64,000 nucleotides of DNA from Dryocola sp031988645 (GCF_051307045.1 NZ_CP150452.1:744001-808000), one strand, 5' to 3'; positions 10,256 to 20,353 are shown, counted from the first letter of the stretch. Numbers and translations are program-made. Notes: generated by a model not told the origin, from the sequence alone.

Positions 10256-10365
10256 CTTTTCTGTTAATCCCTGAAAATAACCCAGGTTAATTATTATTCC
10301 TTTAGCGCGCCAGGGGGCGCGATCCGCTTGCCTTGCGCTTTCCGTTTCGACTATTATCCCGCGGG

Positions 10366-10384
10366 CATAATAATAATTATCGTT
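10366..10384 (+). promoter_or_regulatory. Probable Fur box upstream of fhuA
   Basis: CATAATAATAATTATCGTT matches about 13 of 19 positions of the Fur consensus and lies 35 bases before the fhuA ATG. Fur repression of fhuACDB by iron is established in E. coli; the site here is assigned by eye. Confidence 0.6.
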
Positions 10385-10419
10385 TACGTTATCATTCCTC
10401 ACTCATCAGAGATTATACA

Positions 10420-12604
10420 ATGGCGCGTTCAATCACTGGACAACCAGTCAGCACCTCCGTTCGCAAGCTCGCTGTGCTTGTTGCTGCCGCCGTAGGCGGC
10501 GTCAGCGCATCAAGCTTTGCCGCAGACGGCACGGCTAAAAAAGAAGACACCATCACCGTTACTGCCGCAGCGCCGCAGGAAAGCGCATGGGGCCCGGCTC
10601 CGACTATCGCCGCTAAACGTGCGGCGACGGCGACCAAAACGGATACGCCTATCGAAAAGACGCCACAGTCTGTTTCGGTGGTGACGAATGAAGAGATGCA
10701 AACGCATCAGCCTAAATCCGTTAAGGAAGCACTGGGTTATACCCCAGGCGTTACCGTTAACAGCCGTGGCGCTTCCAGCACCTATGATTTCGTTATCATT
10801 CGCGGCTTCTCCTCCGTGGGTCTGAACCAAAATAACTACCTGGACGGCCTGAAGCTTCAGGGCAACTTCTATAATGACGCGGTCATTGATCCTTATATGC
10901 TGGAACGCGTTGAGCTGATGCGCGGCCCAACTTCCGTTCTCTACGGTAAGAGCAACCCGGGCGGCATCATCTCTATGGTCAGCAAGCGCCCGACCACGGA
11001 GCCGCTGCATGAAGTTCAGTTTAAAATGGGTACGGACAATCTGTTCCAGACCGGCTTTGACTTCAGCGACGCGCTGGATGATAACGGCGTCTACTCCTAT
11101 CGTCTGACCGGCCTGGCGCGCTCTAACAACGAGCAGCAGCAAAGCGCTAAACAGCAGCGTTACGCCATCGCTCCATCTTTCTCCTGGCGTCCGGATGACA
11201 AGACTAACTTCACCTTCTTGTCCTACTTCCAGAATGAGCCAGAAACCGGCTACTACGGCTGGCTGCCAAAAGAAGGCACGGTACAACCTTTACCGGACGG
11301 TTCGCGTCTGCCGACCAGCTTCAACGAAGGCGCGACCAATAATACCTATTCCCGTAACCAGAAAATGGTCGGTTACAGCTTCGAACACGGCTTCAACGAC
11401 ACCTTCACCGTGCGTCAGAACCTGCGTTTTACCGAGATGAAAACTGCTCAGCAAAGCGTGTACGGTACAGGTATCGACGCGACGAACGGCCATATGCTTA
11501 ACCGCGGTACGGTTGTGGACAACGAACGTCTGCAAAACTTCAGCGTAGATACCCAGCTGGAAAGCAAATTCGCAACCGGCGCGCTTGAGCACACCCTGCT
11601 GACGGGCGTTGATTACATGCGCATGCGTAACGACATCAACGCGACCTTCGGCAGCGCGCCGCAGCTGGATCTCTACAATCCAACCATGGAAGATTTTGAT
11701 TTCGGCGATGCGGCTCCGTATCAGATGAACGAAAGCAAGCAGACCGGTATTTACGTTCAGGATCAGGCCGAGTGGGACAAGTGGGTGATGACGCTGGGCG
11801 GTCGTTACGACTGGTCTGAGCAGGCAACCACGGTTCGCGGCGATGGCGGCGGCTATATTGAGCGTAATGACAAGAAGTTTACCTGGCGCGGCGGCGTAAA
11901 CTACCTGTTCGACAATGGCGTCAGCCCTTACTTCAGCTACAGCCAGTCCTTCGAGCCAAGCGCATTCGATCTCTGGAGCAATCCACGCACTTCTTATGCT
12001 CCGTCTAAAGGCGAGCAGTACGAAGCGGGCGTGAAGTATGTGCCGAAAGATATGCCGGTTGTTATCACCGGTGCTGTCTACCAGCTGACCAAAACCAACA
12101 ACCTGACGGCTGACCCAGCCAACCCGTTAGGGCCAGGTTCCGGCCGGTGAAATTCGCGCCCGCGGCGTGGAGCTGGAAGCGAAAGCGGCGCTTAATGCCA
12201 ATATTAACCTGACCGCTTCTTACACCTATACCGATGCGGAATACACCAAAGACACCAATCTGAAAGGCAATACGCCAGAGCAGGTGCCGGAACATATGGC
12301 TTCCCTGTGGGGCGATTACACCTTTAACGACAGTGCGCTAAGCGGTCTGACTCTCGGCACCGGCGGCCGCTTCATTGGTAAAAGCTACGGCGATCCGGCG
12401 AACTCCTTTGAAGTCGGCAGCGCTGCCGTGATGGACGCGGTGGTCAAATATGACCTGGGCCGTTTCGGTATGAGCGGTTCAAGCATTGCCGTGAACGTCA
12501 ACAACCTGCTCGATCGTGAATACGTTGCCAGCTGCTTCCAGACCTATGGCTGCTTCTGGGGCGCAGAACGTCAGGTGGTTGCCACCGCGACCTTCCGCTT
12601 CTAA
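10420..12604 (+). CDS. fhuA: TonB-dependent ferrichrome outer-membrane receptor, frameshifted, short loop 4
   Basis: FhuA imports ferrichrome through the outer membrane with TonB energy. The start at 10420 (MARSITGQPV) gives a signal peptide ending SSFA-ADG, a TonB box DTITVTA, the plug domain (TPGVTVNSRGASSTYD, LYGKSNPGG) and a 22-strand barrel ending in VVATATFRF. The frame changes at 12130-12134, where TTAGGGCCAGG stands for TTAGGCCAGG; corrected, the region reads NPLGQVPAGEIRARG and the precursor has 727 residues against 747 in E. coli. Much of the difference is in loop 4: between SVYG and VVDNERLQ only about 15 residues remain and the two cysteines of the E. coli loop are absent. First gene of fhuACDB. 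Confidence 0.93.
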
Positions 12605-12652
12605 TTGTCTCCCGGGCACGGTTCGCCGTGCCCTTCAACAAGTTGGGCCAGC

Positions 12653-13450
12653 ATGCACGACAAACATCCCCATCCCGATACTACCTTCAGCCTCACCGAC
12701 GTCACCTTTCGCGTCCCAGGCCGCACGCTGCTTCATCCGCTGTCCCTCACCTTTCCCATCGGTAAAGTTACCGGCCTGATAGGCCATAACGGCTCGGGCA
12801 AATCCACGCTGCTGAAAATGCTGGGGCGGCATCAAAAGCCCTCGCAGGGCGAGGTGCGCCTGAACGACCAGCCGCTGGACAGCTGGAGCAGCAAGGCTTT
12901 TGCGCGGCAGGTGGCTTATTTACCGCAGCAGCTGCCCGCGGCGGAAGGGATGACGGTGCGTGAGCTGGTCGCCATCGGTCGCTATCCGTGGCACGGCGCG
13001 TTGGGGCGATTTGGCGTAGCGGACAGGGAGCTGGTGGAAGAGGCGATTGCGCTGGTTGGCCTGAAACCTTTTGCCCACCGTCTGGTGGACAGCCTTTCCG
13101 GCGGCGAGCGTCAGCGCGCATGGATTGCGATGATGGTGGCGCAGGACAGCCGCTGTTTACTGCTTGATGAACCGACCTCCGCGCTGGATATCGCCCATCA
13201 GGTGGACGTCCTCGCGCTTATCCATCGGCTGAGCCAGGAGCGTGGCTTAACGGTGATTGCCGTGCTGCACGATATTAATATGGCCGCGCGCTATTGCGAC
13301 CATCTGGTGGCGCTGCGCGGCGGCGAAAAGATCGCTCAGGGCAGCCCGGCTGAAATTATGCAAAGCGCAACGCTTGAGCATATCTACGGCATTCCGATGG
13401 GGATTTTGCCGCATCCTGCGGGCGCTGCACCGGTGAGCTTCGTTTACTGA
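12653..13450 (+). CDS. fhuC: Ferric hydroxamate ABC transporter ATPase
   Basis: FhuC hydrolyses ATP to drive hydroxamate siderophore import through FhuB. The 265-residue product carries Walker A GHNGSGKST near residue 42, the Q-loop PQQLP, the signature LSGGERQR, Walker B CLLLDEPTSALD and the switch His in VLHDIN. The start at 12653 (MHDKHPHPD) gives the E. coli length; the in-frame ATG 48 bases further upstream overlaps the fhuA stop region and is less likely. A 48-base gap follows fhuA, and the stop overlaps the fhuD ATG (TGATG). Confidence 0.95.
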   Translation: MHDKHPHPDTTFSLTDVTFRVPGRTLLHPLSLTFPIGKVTGLIGHNGSGKSTLLKMLGRHQKPSQGEVRLNDQPLDSWSSKAFARQVAYLPQQLPAAEGMTVRELVAIGRYPWHGALGRFGVADRELVEEAIALVGLKPFAHRLVDSLSGGERQRAWIAMMVAQDSRCLLLDEPTSALDIAHQVDVLALIHRLSQERGLTVIAVLHDINMAARYCDHLVALRGGEKIAQGSPAEIMQSATLEHIYGIPMGILPHPAGAAPVSFVY

Positions 13451-14349
13451 TGTCTGAACTGATTAACCCACCAATAAGCCGTCGCCAGCTGCTGACGGCG
13501 CTGGCGCTGTCGCCGCTCTTATTCAGAACGGGCGGCGCGCAGGCGGCGCCTGTCGATCCTCGCCGCATCGTCGCCCTCGAATGGCTGCCCGCCGAGCTGA
13601 TGCTCGCGCTTGGCGTCACGCCGATGGCGGTAGCCGATATGGACAACTACCGCGCCTGGGTAGGCGAGCCCGCATTGCCCGCCGGCGTTATTGACGTCGG
13701 CCTGCGCACCGAGCCTAACCTGGAGCTGCTTACCCAGCTGAAACCTTCGCTGATCCTCTACTCCGCGGGCTACGGGCCGTCGCCTGAAAAAATGACGCGC
13801 ATCGCGCCGGGGCTTGGGTTCAACTTTAACGATGGTTCCGGCAGGCCGCTGACCGTTGCGCGTCATTCGCTGAGCGAACTCGGAGAAAAGCTGGGCATGC
13901 CGCAGGCGGCAAAAGATCATCTGGACCATTTCGACCGCTTTATCGCTGACATGAAACCGCGCTTTGCGCAGCGGGGCGATCGTCCGGTGCTGCTGATGAC
14001 GCTGCTCGACCCGCGCCACGCGCTGATCGTCGGGCAAAACAGCCTCTTCCAGGAGGTGATGGATCTGCTGGGGGTGAAAAATGCCTGGCACGGCGAAACC
14101 AATTTCTGGGGCACCGCGGTGACGGGGCTTGAACGCCTGGCGGCGATTAAAGATGCGGATGTGATTTGTTTCGATCACAACAACGACAACGAAATGACCA
14201 AAATGATGGCCACGCCGCTGTGGAAAGCGATGCCGTTCGTACGCCAGCATCGTTTTCAGCGCGTGCCGGCGGTATGGCTGTACGGCGCCACCCTCTCCGC
14301 CATGAACTTCACGAAAATGCTGGCGAAAGCCGTAGGGAGCGCCGCGTGA
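13450..14349 (+). CDS. fhuD: Periplasmic ferric hydroxamate-binding protein
   Basis: FhuD captures ferrichrome and other hydroxamates in the periplasm and hands them to FhuB. It has 299 residues. The N-terminus holds a twin-arginine type signal, SRRQLLTALALSPLL, followed by AQAAPVDP, then the class III binding-protein fold with VALEWLPAELMLALG and an ETNFWG segment near residue 217. The start codon overlaps the fhuC stop and the stop overlaps the fhuB GTG, showing tight coupling in the operon. No anomaly. Confidence 0.95.
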   Translation: MSELINPPISRRQLLTALALSPLLFRTGGAQAAPVDPRRIVALEWLPAELMLALGVTPMAVADMDNYRAWVGEPALPAGVIDVGLRTEPNLELLTQLKPSLILYSAGYGPSPEKMTRIAPGLGFNFNDGSGRPLTVARHSLSELGEKLGMPQAAKDHLDHFDRFIADMKPRFAQRGDRPVLLMTLLDPRHALIVGQNSLFQEVMDLLGVKNAWHGETNFWGTAVTGLERLAAIKDADVICFDHNNDNEMTKMMATPLWKAMPFVRQHRFQRVPAVWLYGATLSAMNFTKMLAKAVGSAA

Positions 14350-16331
14350 GACGTCATCATGTTCTGTTCCCCGCCGCGCTGCTGGCGCTGCTGTTTGTCG
14401 CGGCCTGCGCGCTGACGCTTCACAATCTGAATGCGCAGCTGCCTTCGGCGCAGTGGTCGAAGGCCTGGCGGCAGCCCAATATCGACGATATTAGCCAGAT
14501 GCTGTTCCACTACAGCCTGCTGCCGCGGCTGGCGATTTCTTTGCTGGTCGGCGCGGGCCTGGGGCTGGTCGGCGTGCTGTTCCAGCAGGTGCTGCGAAAT
14601 CCGCTGGCCGAGCCGACCACGCTTGGCGTAGCGAGCGGCGCTCAGCTGGGCGTAACCGTTGCGACGCTGTGGGCGCTGCCGGGCGGCTTTGAGACCCAGC
14701 AATTTGCCGCGCTGATCGGCGCGGGCGTGGTTGGCCTGCTGGTGTTCGGCGTGGCGTGGGGCAAGCGTTTGTCGCCGGTTACGCTGATTCTGGCGGGCCT
14801 GGTGCTCAGCCTGTATTGCGGAGCGGTCAATCAGCTGCTGGCTATTTTCCACCACGACCAGCTGCAGAATATGTTCCTGTGGAGCACGGGCGCGTTGAAC
14901 CAGCAGGACTGGAGCATCGTCAACGGCCTGTGGCCGCGTCTGGTCGGCGGGCTGCTGCTGACGCTGCTGCTGCTGCGTCCGCTGACGCTGATGGGCCTCG
15001 ATGACGGCGTGGCGCGTAATCTTGGCCTGGCGCTGTCTCTGGTTCGCCTCGCGGCGTTAACGCTCGCCATCGCTATCAGCGCGCTGCTGGTCAACGCGGT
15101 GGGCATTATCGGCTTTATCGGCCTGTTCGCGCCATTGCTGGCAAAAATGCTGGGGGCGCGCCGTCTTGTGATCCGTCTGCTGCTGGCGCCGCTGATCGGC
15201 GCGCTGATTCTCTGGCTTTCGGACCAGGTGGTTATCTGGCTGACCAGCGCATGGCGTGAGATCTCGACAGGTACGGTGACCGCGCTGATTGGCGCGCCTT
15301 TGCTGCTGTGGCTGCTGCCGCGTCTGCGCACGGTGGGGATGCCGGCGATGAACGCCGGCGATAACGTGCCTGCCGAACGCCAGCATCTCGGCTGGTGGGC
15401 GCTTGCCGGCGGCGGCCTGCTGCTGCTGGTCATGGCTACCGCGCTCACCCTCGGGCGCGACGCCCACGGCTGGAGCTGGGTGAACGGCGAGATGTTCCAC
15501 GATCTTCTGCCGTGGCGCTGGCCGCGCATGCTGGCGGCGCTGGCGGCGGGGATGATGCTGGCCGTGGCGGGAAGCGTAATCCAGCGGCTGACGGGCAACG
15601 CGATGGCCAGCCCGGAAGTGCTGGGCATCAGCTCCGGCGCGGCGTTTGGCGTGGTGATCATGCTGTTTATCGTGCCGGGGAATGCCTTCGGCTGGCTGTT
15701 CCCCGCGGGCAGCCTTGGCGCGGCGGCAACCCTGCTGGTCATTATGGTTGCCGCAGGGCGAGGGGGCTTCTCGCCCCAGCGCATGCTGCTGGCGGGCATG
15801 GCGCTGAGCACGGCTTTTACCATGCTGCTGATGCTGTTGATGGCAAGCGGCGATCCGCGAATGGCGGGCATTCTCACCTGGATCTCCGGCTCAACCTATA
15901 ACGTGACCGGCGATCAGGCGGTCAAAACCTTCATTCTGATGGTCGTGCTGCTGGCCCTCACGCCGCTGTGCCGCCGCTGGCTGATGATTCTGCCGCTGGG
16001 CGGCGCAACCGCGCGCGCGGTGGGCATGGCGCTCACGCCGTCGCGATTTGCCCTGCTGCTGCTGGCTTCCGCGCTCACCGCCGCCGCGACGCTAACCGTC
16101 GGGCCGCTGAGCTTTGTCGGGCTGATGGCTCCGCATATCGCACGCATGCTCGGTTTCCGCCGCGCGATGCCGCAGCTGGTGATGGCTGCCCTGCTGGGCG
16201 GGATGCTGATGGTGGCCGCGGACTGGTGCGGAAGGATGCTGCTGTTCCCGGATCAGGTGCCCGCCGGGCTGCTGGCGACCTTTATCGGCGCGCCTTATTT
16301 TATTTATTTGCTGCGTAAGCAAAGCCGTTAG
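14346..16331 (+). CDS. fhuB: Ferric hydroxamate ABC transporter permease (duplicated)
   Basis: FhuB is the inner-membrane channel for hydroxamate siderophores. It is a tandem fusion of two BtuC/FecCD-type permeases: each half has the coupling motif region (RNPLAEPTTLGVASGAQLG near residue 88 and GNAMASPEVLGISSGAAFG near 420) and about ten hydrophobic helices. The start is GTG at 14346 (VRRHHVLFPAAL), overlapping the fhuD TGA; this gives 661 residues, near the E. coli 660. A longer in-frame reading from 14166 would lie inside fhuD and is rejected. Confidence 0.94.
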   Translation: MRRHHVLFPAALLALLFVAACALTLHNLNAQLPSAQWSKAWRQPNIDDISQMLFHYSLLPRLAISLLVGAGLGLVGVLFQQVLRNPLAEPTTLGVASGAQLGVTVATLWALPGGFETQQFAALIGAGVVGLLVFGVAWGKRLSPVTLILAGLVLSLYCGAVNQLLAIFHHDQLQNMFLWSTGALNQQDWSIVNGLWPRLVGGLLLTLLLLRPLTLMGLDDGVARNLGLALSLVRLAALTLAIAISALLVNAVGIIGFIGLFAPLLAKMLGARRLVIRLLLAPLIGALILWLSDQVVIWLTSAWREISTGTVTALIGAPLLLWLLPRLRTVGMPAMNAGDNVPAERQHLGWWALAGGGLLLLVMATALTLGRDAHGWSWVNGEMFHDLLPWRWPRMLAALAAGMMLAVAGSVIQRLTGNAMASPEVLGISSGAAFGVVIMLFIVPGNAFGWLFPAGSLGAAATLLVIMVAAGRGGFSPQRMLLAGMALSTAFTMLLMLLMASGDPRMAGILTWISGSTYNVTGDQAVKTFILMVVLLALTPLCRRWLMILPLGGATARAVGMALTPSRFALLLLASALTAAATLTVGPLSFVGLMAPHIARMLGFRRAMPQLVMAALLGGMLMVAADWCGRMLLFPDQVPAGLLATFIGAPYFIYLLRKQSR

Positions 16332-16371
16332 CGATATCGGCTGGCGCTTGCCCGAACTGGGGTTTGTGAAT

Positions 16372-16406
16372 GTAGGGTGGACGGCGCCTGCGCCATCCAC
16401 CTCTAC
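16372..16406. repeat. REP-like palindrome between fhuB and hemL
   Basis: GTAGGGTGGACGGCGC and its imperfect complement GCGCCATCCACCTCTAC form a hairpin in the gap between convergent fhuB and hemL. It resembles the palindrome at 26383-26415 (GTAGGG/TAGGGCGG type ends). Confidence 0.55.
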
Positions 16407-16414
16407 TCGCAAAG

Positions 16415-17695
16415 TTAAAGCTTCGCAAACACCCGGCGCGCGGCGTCGATGGTCTTCTGAATATCTTCCTTCGAGTGCGCGACCGACATAAAGCCCGCCT
16501 CAAACGCGGACGGCGCCAGATACACGCCTTCTTCCAGCATCAGGTGGAAGAATTTCCTGAAGCGCTCCACGTCGCATGCCATCACGTCTTTATAGTTGGT
16601 GACGGTTGGTGCATCGGTAAAGAACAGGCCGAACATGCCGCCGACGTTGTTGACGACCAGCGGGATATTCTCGTCTTTTGCCGCCTGCAGCAGGCCGTCA
16701 GCCAGCATTTCCGTGAGCGCGGTTAACGTCTGGTGGACGCCCGGCTGGGAAACCGCGGTCAGGCAGGCGTAGCCCGCAGCCATAGCGATAGGGTTGCCGG
16801 AAAGCGTGCCCGCCTGGTAAACCGGGCCGGTCGGCGCCAGCGCGTCCATGATTTCACGGCGGCCGCCAAAGGCGCCCACCGGCATGCCGCCGCCGATGAT
16901 TTTGCCAAGGCAGGTCAGATCCGGCTCAACGCCGTAATAAGCCTGAGCGCCGGCCAGCGCTACGCGGAAGCCGGTCATCACCTCGTCGATAATCAGCAGG
17001 GCGCCAAACTCGTCGCACAGCGCGCGCAGGCCCGGCAGGAAATCAGCGTTCGGCGGAATGCAGTTCATATTGCCCGCGACCGGCTCAACGATGATGCAGG
17101 CCACTTCCTGCGGGTATAGCTCAAACGCTTCGCGTACCGAGGCGACATCGTTATAGGTGCAGGTGAGGGTGTGTTTTGCGAAGTCCGCAGGCACGCCCGG
17201 CGAATTCGGCTGGCCCAGCGTCAGCGCGCCGGAGCCTGCTTTCACCAGCAGACAGTCGGCGTGGCCGTGGTAACAGCCTTCGAATTTAATGATTTTGTCA
17301 CGGCCGGTGAAACCGCGCGCCAGGCGGATGGCGCTCATGGTGGCTTCCGTACCGGAGTTCACCATGCGCACCATGTCCATCGTCGGCACCAGCTCCGTCA
17401 CCAGCTCGGCCATTTTGACTTCCATTTCGGTCGGCGCGCCAAAGCTCAGGCCGCGCTCCACGGCTTCGATAACCGCGTTACGAATCGCCGGGTGGTTATG
17501 GCCAAGGATCATCGGTCCCCAGGAACCGACGTAGTCGATGTAGGCTTTGCCGTCGGCGTCAAACAGATAGGCGCCGTCGGCGCGCTCAACAAACAGCGGG
17601 ACGCCGCCGACTCCGGTAAAAGCACGTACCGGCGAGTTCACCCCGCCTGGGATGACTTTACGGGCGGCAGCGTACAGATTTTCTGATTTACTCAT
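16415..17695 (-). CDS. hemL: Glutamate-1-semialdehyde 2,1-aminomutase
   Basis: HemL is a PLP enzyme that converts glutamate-1-semialdehyde to 5-aminolevulinate in the C5 haem pathway. The 426-residue product has the aminotransferase III fold with IIDEVMTGFRVA near residue 243 and the PLP lysine in CLGKIIGGGMPVGAFGG near residue 265. I choose the ATG at 17695 (MSKSENLYAAA), which gives the E. coli length; eleven further upstream codons are not supported. It is convergent with fhuB and divergent from clcA. Confidence 0.97.
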   Translation of the reverse strand: MSKSENLYAAARKVIPGGVNSPVRAFTGVGGVPLFVERADGAYLFDADGKAYIDYVGSWGPMILGHNHPAIRNAVIEAVERGLSFGAPTEMEVKMAELVTELVPTMDMVRMVNSGTEATMSAIRLARGFTGRDKIIKFEGCYHGHADCLLVKAGSGALTLGQPNSPGVPADFAKHTLTCTYNDVASVREAFELYPQEVACIIVEPVAGNMNCIPPNADFLPGLRALCDEFGALLIIDEVMTGFRVALAGAQAYYGVEPDLTCLGKIIGGGMPVGAFGGRREIMDALAPTGPVYQAGTLSGNPIAMAAGYACLTAVSQPGVHQTLTALTEMLADGLLQAAKDENIPLVVNNVGGMFGLFFTDAPTVTNYKDVMACDVERFRKFFHLMLEEGVYLAPSAFEAGFMSVAHSKEDIQKTIDAARRVFAKL

Positions 17696-17833
17696 GAATC
17701 GGCTCCTGATTCGTGGAAAGAGTGGCAACGGGCTATTCTAAGGGAAACCTTCGGGGTTATGAAAGTTTTGCCCAGGCGCGCCGGACGAGTAGAATGCCCG
17801 CTCGATTTGTATTACTTATTAATGATTACGTTC

Positions 17834-19255
17834 ATGAACCCTTTGCAATCCTCTTTTGAAGCGCGGCAGATTGCGCGTTTGCGCAGAGGCGACGCCGTGC
17901 GCCGCCTGATTCGCCAGGACAAAACGCCGGCGGCGATTTTGTTTATGGCGGCCCTCGTCGGGACGCTGGCCGGCCTTGCGGGCGTGGCTTTTGAAAAAGC
18001 CGTTAACTGGATGCAGCAAAATCGCCTGGCGATGCTGGCACAGGTTGCGGATCGCTCCGTCATCGTCTGGCCGGCGGCTTTTATCAGCTCGGCGCTGTTA
18101 GCGATGGTTGGCTACTATCTGGTACGCCGGTTTGCGCCGGAAGCGGGCGGCTCCGGCATTCCTGAAATCGAAGGCGCGCTGGAAGAGCTGCGGCCGGTGC
18201 GCTGGTGGCGGGTCATTCCGGTGAAGTTCATCGGCGGCATGGGCACGCTCGGCGCGGGGATGGTGCTGGGGCGCGAAGGTCCGACGGTGCAGCTGGGCGG
18301 CAACATTGGCCGCATGATACTGGATATTTTTCGCCTGCGCGGCGCGGAAGCGCGGCATACTTTACTGGCAACGGGTGCCGCCGCCGGGCTGTCGGCGGCC
18401 TTTAACGCGCCGCTTGCGGGCATTTTGTTTATCATCGAAGAGATGCGGCCGCAGTTTCGTTACAGCCTGATTTCGATAAAAGCGGTCTTTATCGGCGTGA
18501 TTATGTCGAGCGTGGTATTTCGCATTTTTAATGGCGAAAACGCGGTCATCGAGGTGGGCAGGCTTGCAAACGCTCCCGTTAATACGCTCTGGCTGTATCT
18601 GGTATTAGGGATGGTGTTCGGCATAGTCGGCGTGTTGTTCAACTCGCTGGTGTTTCGCACCCAGGATATGTTTCAACGCATCCACGGCGGCGAGATTAAA
18701 AAATGGGTGCTCATCGGCGGCCTGCTGGGCGGAATCTGCGGCGTGTTGGGTCTTATTCAGCCCGCGGCGGCGGGCGGCGGTTTTAACCTGATCCCTATCG
18801 CCGCGGCGGGAAATTACACGCTGGGCATGCTGCTGTTTATTTTTATCGCGCGCGTTATTACCACGCTGCTTTGTTTTTCATCGGGCGCGCCGGGCGGGAT
18901 TTTCGCGCCGATGCTGGCGCTGGGCACCCTGCTTGGCACCGCGTTTGGCATGGCAGGCGCCGCGTGGTTTCCGGCTTATCACCTTGATGTGGGTACCTTT
19001 GCTATCGCGGGAATGGGCGCGCTGTTTGCCGCATCGGTGCGCGCGCCGCTGACCGGCATCGTGCTGGTGCTGGAAATGACCGACAATTATCAGCTCATTT
19101 TGCCAATGATTATTACCTGCCTTGGCGCGACACTATTAGCGCAATTCCTCGGCGGAAAACCTCTATACTCCTCAATACTTGCGCGCACTTTAGCACGCCA
19201 GGAAGCAGCAATGCGGGCTAAAGCGCAGCCGGGCCCGGCCGGGGAGAATACTTGA
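17834..19255 (+). CDS. clcA: H+/Cl- exchange transporter ClcA
   Basis: ClcA exchanges two chloride ions for one proton across the inner membrane and supports extreme acid resistance. It has the selectivity-filter motifs GSGIPEIEG (near 106), GREGPTVQ (near 146, gate Glu148) and GGIFAPMLA (near 354), and many hydrophobic helices. Three in-frame ATGs exist at 17759, 17822 and 17834; the last (MNPLQSSFEARQ) gives 473 residues, the E. coli length, and aligns the RLRR segment. The last residues, AGENT, resemble the E. coli end. Confidence 0.95.
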   Translation: MNPLQSSFEARQIARLRRGDAVRRLIRQDKTPAAILFMAALVGTLAGLAGVAFEKAVNWMQQNRLAMLAQVADRSVIVWPAAFISSALLAMVGYYLVRRFAPEAGGSGIPEIEGALEELRPVRWWRVIPVKFIGGMGTLGAGMVLGREGPTVQLGGNIGRMILDIFRLRGAEARHTLLATGAAAGLSAAFNAPLAGILFIIEEMRPQFRYSLISIKAVFIGVIMSSVVFRIFNGENAVIEVGRLANAPVNTLWLYLVLGMVFGIVGVLFNSLVFRTQDMFQRIHGGEIKKWVLIGGLLGGICGVLGLIQPAAAGGGFNLIPIAAAGNYTLGMLLFIFIARVITTLLCFSSGAPGGIFAPMLALGTLLGTAFGMAGAAWFPAYHLDVGTFAIAGMGALFAASVRAPLTGIVLVLEMTDNYQLILPMIITCLGATLLAQFLGGKPLYSSILARTLARQEAAMRAKAQPGPAGENT

Positions 19256-19336
19256 ACGATTTGACCCCGTATTAGATAATGGCCCTAAAGATCGGGTTAA
19301 AATTTACCCGGCTTGTTATTTCGTTGGGAGCAAAAA

Positions 19337-19681
19337 ATGAGTGATGACGTAGCGCTGCCCCTGCAGTTTACAGAAGCAGCAGCCAATAAAGTTAAGAGCC
19401 TGATCGCAGATGAAGAGAATCCGAATCTGAAACTGCGTGTTTACATCACCGGTGGTGGTTGCAGCGGCTTCCAGTATGGTTTCACCTTTGATGACCAGAT
19501 CAACGACGGCGATATGACCATTGAGAAGCAGGGCGTCGCGCTGGTGGTTGACCCGATGAGCCTGCAGTATCTGGTAGGCGGCGCGGTAGATTATACCGAG
19601 GGTCTGGAAGGTTCTCGCTTCGTGGTGACTAACCCGAACGCGAAAAGCACCTGCGGGTGTGGTTCCTCCTTTAGCGTCTAA
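19337..19681 (+). CDS. erpA: Iron-sulfur cluster insertion protein ErpA
   Basis: ErpA is an A-type carrier that delivers Fe-S clusters, notably to the isoprenoid enzymes IspG and IspH. It has 114 residues with the three conserved cysteines, GGGCSGFQYG near residue 42 and CGCGSSFSV at the C-terminus. The start at 19337 follows GGGAG with a good spacing and gives the E. coli length. It is monocistronic here: a terminator follows and clcA lies upstream on the same strand. Confidence 0.97.
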   Translation: MSDDVALPLQFTEAAANKVKSLIADEENPNLKLRVYITGGGCSGFQYGFTFDDQINDGDMTIEKQGVALVVDPMSLQYLVGGAVDYTEGLEGSRFVVTNPNAKSTCGCGSSFSV

Positions 19682-19700
19682 GCGCTGCGGGAAAAGAAAA

Positions 19701-19727
19701 AGCCGTGTTATGAAACACGGCTTTTTT
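19701..19727. terminator. Bidirectional terminator between erpA and yadS
   Basis: AGCCGTGTT and AACACGGCT form a perfect 9 bp stem with loop ATGA, flanked by A-rich and T-rich runs, so it can end both convergent transcripts. Confidence 0.9.
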
Positions 19728-19732
19728 ATGCC

Positions 19733-20353
19733 TTACTGTCTGTCTTCAAGGGCAAAGGTCGGCAGTTTAAGATGCCAGCGGATCGCCGCAAGGCGTATCG
19801 TCAGCGTTACCAGCATGCCGATCATGCTGGCCTGCTCCAGCGGAACTTTAAAGGTATAGAAAGCGGTAGCATGCACAATGCCGCCGATGATGCAGGCGGT
19901 AGCGTAAATCTCCGTGCGCAGGATCATCGGGATTTCACGCGCCAGCACGTCGCGAATAATTCCGCCGCCCACGCCGGTCAGCACGCCCATGCAGATGGCG
20001 ATCAGCGGGCTGGTGCCCGCCAGAAAAGCTTTGTTTACCCCGATGCCGACGAACACGGCAAGCCCGACGGCGTCCAGTACCGGTAGGATCCACTTCGGCA
20101 GGCGGCGCGGCTGGCGCACCAGCAGGATAGTCAGCAGGCAGGTGACCATCGCCACCACCAGATCCGTCGGATCTTTTACCCAGAACACAGGGCCGTTCGC
20201 CAGCGCCATGTCGCGTATTGTTCCTCCGCCTACGGCCGTCACCACGCCCAGCACCAGCACGCCAAAAGGATCCATACGGAGTTTTCCGGCAAGCAGGACG
20301 CCAGAGATAGCAAAGACGGCTGTGCCAATAATATCCAGCCAGTAGACCAGCAT
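19733..20353 (-). CDS. yadS: UPF0126 (TRIC-type) inner-membrane protein YadS
   Basis: This is a 206-residue membrane protein of the UPF0126 family, distantly related to TRIC cation channels. Two repeats are visible, each with a glycine-rich motif, VTAVGGGTIRDMAL near residue 40 and LTGVGGGIIRDVLA near residue 126, and about six hydrophobic segments. Physiological substrate is not known from the sequence. It lies just downstream of btuF on the minus strand, the E. coli arrangement. Confidence 0.9.
   Translation of the reverse strand: MLVYWLDIIGTAVFAISGVLLAGKLRMDPFGVLVLGVVTAVGGGTIRDMALANGPVFWVKDPTDLVVAMVTCLLTILLVRQPRRLPKWILPVLDAVGLAVFVGIGVNKAFLAGTSPLIAICMGVLTGVGGGIIRDVLAREIPMILRTEIYATACIIGGIVHATAFYTFKVPLEQASMIGMLVTLTIRLAAIRWHLKLPTFALEDRQ

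Noticed and set aside
14166..14345. Upstream extension of FhuB by 60 codons
   Set aside because: It lies wholly inside fhuD in another frame; the GTG overlapping the fhuD stop fits the family.
14831..15877. Long minus-strand frame opposite fhuB (348 codons)
   Set aside because: Low-complexity Ser/Ala/Arg translation, a shadow of fhuB.
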